Source: Pseudomonas fluorescens
Lineage (GTDB): Bacteria > Pseudomonadota > Gammaproteobacteria > Pseudomonadales > Pseudomonadaceae
Direction: 5' to 3'
Length of the DNA: 44,633 nucleotides
Assembly (NCBI RefSeq): GCF_002837185.1
Contig: NZ_KZ477996.1
Span: forward strand, 1 to 44,633
A program made the position numbers and the translations under genes. Positions 44,201-44,633 of the stretch are shown here, one piece after another (the first letter of the stretch is position 1; the number at the start of each line of letters is the position of its first letter). The notes beneath the pieces are model-generated. The model did not search any database. It saw only the letters and a program-made list of their open reading frames with translations, and was not told the origin of the DNA.

Positions 44201-44572
44201 AGCCTGCCGCTCAACCCTGCCGGCAAACTCGACCGCAAGGCCTTGCCGGAACCGGGGCTGGAGGCGGTGGTCAGCCGCGCCTATGAAGCCCCTCAGGGCG
44301 AGGTGGAACACCTGATGGCCACGATCTGGGCGCAGGTGCTGAAACTGGAACGGGTAGGGCGGCACGACCACTTCTTTGAACTGGGCGGGCATTCGTTGCT
44401 GGCGGTCAACCTGGTGGCACGCTTGCGCAAGGCCGGGCTGGAGGTGGATGCACGGACGTTGTTCAGCCAGCCGACATTGGCGCAACTGGCGGCGCGCACG
44501 GTGCCGCAAGCACCGCAGGTGGAAGTTGCGCAAACCGCCATCCCCCAACTCAACCGCCGCCGCCGAATCTGA
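38300..44572 (+). CDS. Lipopeptide non-ribosomal peptide synthetase, initiating two-module subunit
   Basis: The 2090-residue enzyme reads Cstart-A-T-C-A-T. The first condensation domain begins at residue 1 with no preceding module, and has HHxxxDG at 142-148, as in N-acylating starter domains. A1 (about 455-960) has YTSGSTG at 607 and binding-pocket residues D-A-W-F-L-G-N-V-V, the leucine code. T1 carries Ser982 (GGHS). C2 has HHxxxDA at 1183-1189. A2 (about 1490-2010, YTSGSTG at 1643) reads D-G-W-K-L-G-V-V-D. The L-G-V-V-D part equals the surfactin glutamate code and Lys278 suits an acidic residue, so Glu is most likely. T2 carries Ser2032. There is no thioesterase, so a downstream synthetase must exist elsewhere. 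This layout and the neighbouring luxR and nodT genes match viscA/massA-type initiator genes. ATG 38300 follows AAGGAT; the frame is open back to 38183. Confidence 0.92.
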   Translation: MTQLSSPPASFPLTAAQQDIWLDQLRVGHSPLYNIGGYVDLPGAIAPEWIQRAIELLVARHDALRTQLHSGADGLPRQTFAAEWTVDVAQYDFCGVPDPKAAAQSLMQAQMARPYAMSGEPLYRFFLVKLDDDHYRLGTQAHHLILDGWGFGQMLQSLAHLYTAVQHGRQADGLAPSYIDFIDSDQRYRQSARYARDREYWLDKYQVLPEPLLTPRHTAKAASNTCVQPFPVALLNRMEHVANRYQASAFHVLLAALYVYFTRTGQRNEWVVGLPILNRSNARFRATVGLFAQVSAVRLQFSEALSFGELVRGVRDQLKQDMRHQRFPLSEMNRELGLRRTDREQVFDLSVSFEQDDHDLRYGQVQARAVKVSNHHEPLPLAIHLRSNRYQDTACLHCVYNEAYFEQGDVEALAQRLTGLLEQGLADTTLTVGEFALLTPQDQARLQQWNATAQPNTTPQTLHGRIEAQVARTPHAVAAVYQGRQLTYAQLNRQANALAHQLLAHGLQPDERVAVLARRGLETLAGLLAVLKAGACYVPIDPAHPTERLNYLLHDSAPVAVLTQRDLLHRLPALDVPVLALDASSDHGAESNPQVAVMPSHLAYVIYTSGSTGLPKGVMVEHHSVSNLVDWHCQAFDLHAGSHTASVAGFGFDAMAWEVWPALCVGATLHLPPAHDGAEDIDALLQWWRAQPLDVCFLPTPVAEYAFSQHLAHPTLRTLLIGGDRLRGFNQAQTFEVINNYGPTEATVVATSGRVDAGQPLHIGAPIANALIYLLDAQQRPVPIGVVGELYIGGQGVARGYLNRPELTGERFVDDPFNRGRMYRSGDLARWLSDGNLEYLGRNDDQVKIRGVRIELGEIEAALATHPSIKTCVVEYREGQLLAWFIAHHPVDIETLRAHLHVSLPDYMLPAAYVHLEALPLTANGKLDRKALPAPTQAAFVTRRYEAPREGVETTLAQIWAELLQVQQVGRHDHFFELGGHSLLAVQLVQRMREAGLQADVQVLFGQPTLAALAAASDGSEVAVPANRIPAGCTRITPDMLALADLDQPSLDRIVAGIPGGAGNVQEIYPLAPLQEGLLYHHITDERDPYQQQAMFSFARREQLDAFAQALQQVIDRHDILRTSLVWDALEQPMQVVWRHARLPLEPLREPARPLDLRHAPLMALDYAEEPHHQRWVARLRFHHLVNDATSTTVLVDEIRAHLLGQQAQLPVPVPYRNVVAQTRSAQRQAAHEAFFRERLADVDEPTLAFGLQERQADRAEIEECVQALDASLNQRLRAQARAFGVSAASLFHLAWAQVLSRVAGREDVVFGTVLLGRLQAGEGADRALGMFINTLPLRVRLAGQSVVDALTDTHQQLSALLVHEQASLALAQRCSSAAPLFNSLLNYRHTRAEPALNLVPGIAMLSSEDILSYPLMLTADDIASGFRLKAKAPRTVGAERVLGYLDTALNGLVEALEQAPASPVRDVQVLPSSELQALLVDFNATVTAYPETLTVQALFEAQVRQLPDAVAVQAGTQQLTYRELNRRANQLAFHLREHGVKPDSRVALCVERGLDLVVGLLGILKAGGAYVPLDPGYPRERLAYMLQDSQPVALLLQAATRDCVQEVAVPVIDFDHCTWHQAPADNPVVPGLTVDHLAYVMYTSGSTGTPKGVMIEHRGLGNLMHWGSRLCPPTAGGALLQRAPFSFDGSVWELFWPLTQGMRLVLARPDGHREPAYLAQVIREQHISVIKFVPAMLQQFLELEASALCTSLTDVLCGGGELTEALARGVQARLPGVRLHNVYGPTEATVDSSAWTLEPGAPVPALQLPIGRAIDNTRLYVLDEHDRPVPMGISGQLHIGGVGVARGYLGLAEMTAERFIDSPFVAGDRLYRTGDLVRYLPDGNLEFLGRNDFQVKLRGVRLELGEIEACLAAHAALREVAVLIRDERLVAYFTLREQAPSLDALRAHVLEQLPEYMVPAAFVQLESLPLNPAGKLDRKALPEPGLEAVVSRAYEAPQGEVEHLMATIWAQVLKLERVGRHDHFFELGGHSLLAVNLVARLRKAGLEVDARTLFSQPTLAQLAARTVPQAPQVEVAQTAIPQLNRRRRI

Positions 44573-44591
44573 GCAGTGGAACGCGGACACT

Positions 44592-44614
44592 GTGGGAGGG
44601 GGCTTGCCCCCGAT
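44592..44614. repeat. REP element
   Basis: A complete forward REP core lies 20 bases after the synthetase stop. A partner may lie beyond the window end. No biosynthetic gene follows in the remaining bases. Confidence 0.85.
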
Positions 44615-44633
44615 GACGGAGTGTCAGCAGCAG

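Overview
The window looks like a chromosomal accessory stretch from a member of the Pseudomonas fluorescens group. It is GC-rich. Typical P. fluorescens REP/REPIN palindromes (core GTGGGAGGGGGCTTGC) lie between many genes. The gene families (AcoR-like enhancer-binding protein, DUF6124-type small protein, initiator synthetase of a cyclic lipopeptide) also fit this group. Species cannot be read from the sequence alone. No rRNA, tRNA, CRISPR, phage or transposase gene was seen.

Layout. (1) 304-5166: a sigma-54 enhancer-binding regulator is divergent from a three-gene operon (Gfo/Idh/MocA dehydrogenase, hydroxypyruvate-isomerase-like TIM barrel, periplasmic sugar-binding protein). A textbook -24/-12 promoter precedes the operon. 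This block is bracketed by two copies of a dispersed repeat. (2) 5699-9183: a secreted GH3 beta-glucosidase with an inserted PA14 domain, an AT-rich gap, and a small exported protein. (3) 9338-19245: a complete, tightly overlapping type II secretion operon in the order E-F-G-H-I-J-K-L-M-N-D. This is the order known from Xanthomonas xps. It includes a lipoprotein secretin and a GspE without its usual zinc-binding cysteines. (4) 19682-26843: a TonB-dependent receptor, a polar-amino-acid-type ABC transporter (permease, ATPase, binding protein), a flavin amine oxidase and a RidA-family protein. Together these look like an import-and-oxidise pathway for an amine or amino-acid-like compound. A structured leader with partial THI-box resemblance lies upstream.

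(5) 27022-30716: two lipoproteins (DUF4398 and OmpA type), a class C acid phosphatase lipoprotein, a small membrane protein and an aldo/keto reductase. (6) 30920-34385: a glutathione S-transferase, two overlapping LysR regulators of the same subfamily, and a PNPOx-like protein. (7) 34497-35585: two small Pseudomonas-type genes around a structured region with a possible pseudoknot leader. (8) 35593-44572: the lipopeptide locus. A LuxR-type regulator and a NodT-type outer-membrane efflux lipoprotein form one leftward unit. A divergent 2090-residue synthetase (Cstart-A-T-C-A-T, predicted Leu then probably Glu, no thioesterase) fills the right end. This matches the split architecture known for viscosin/massetolide-type lipopeptides, where the remaining synthetases and MacAB exporter lie elsewhere on the chromosome.

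Start sites were reassigned from longest-ORF positions where a ribosome-binding site, stop/start overlap or signal peptide argued for it.
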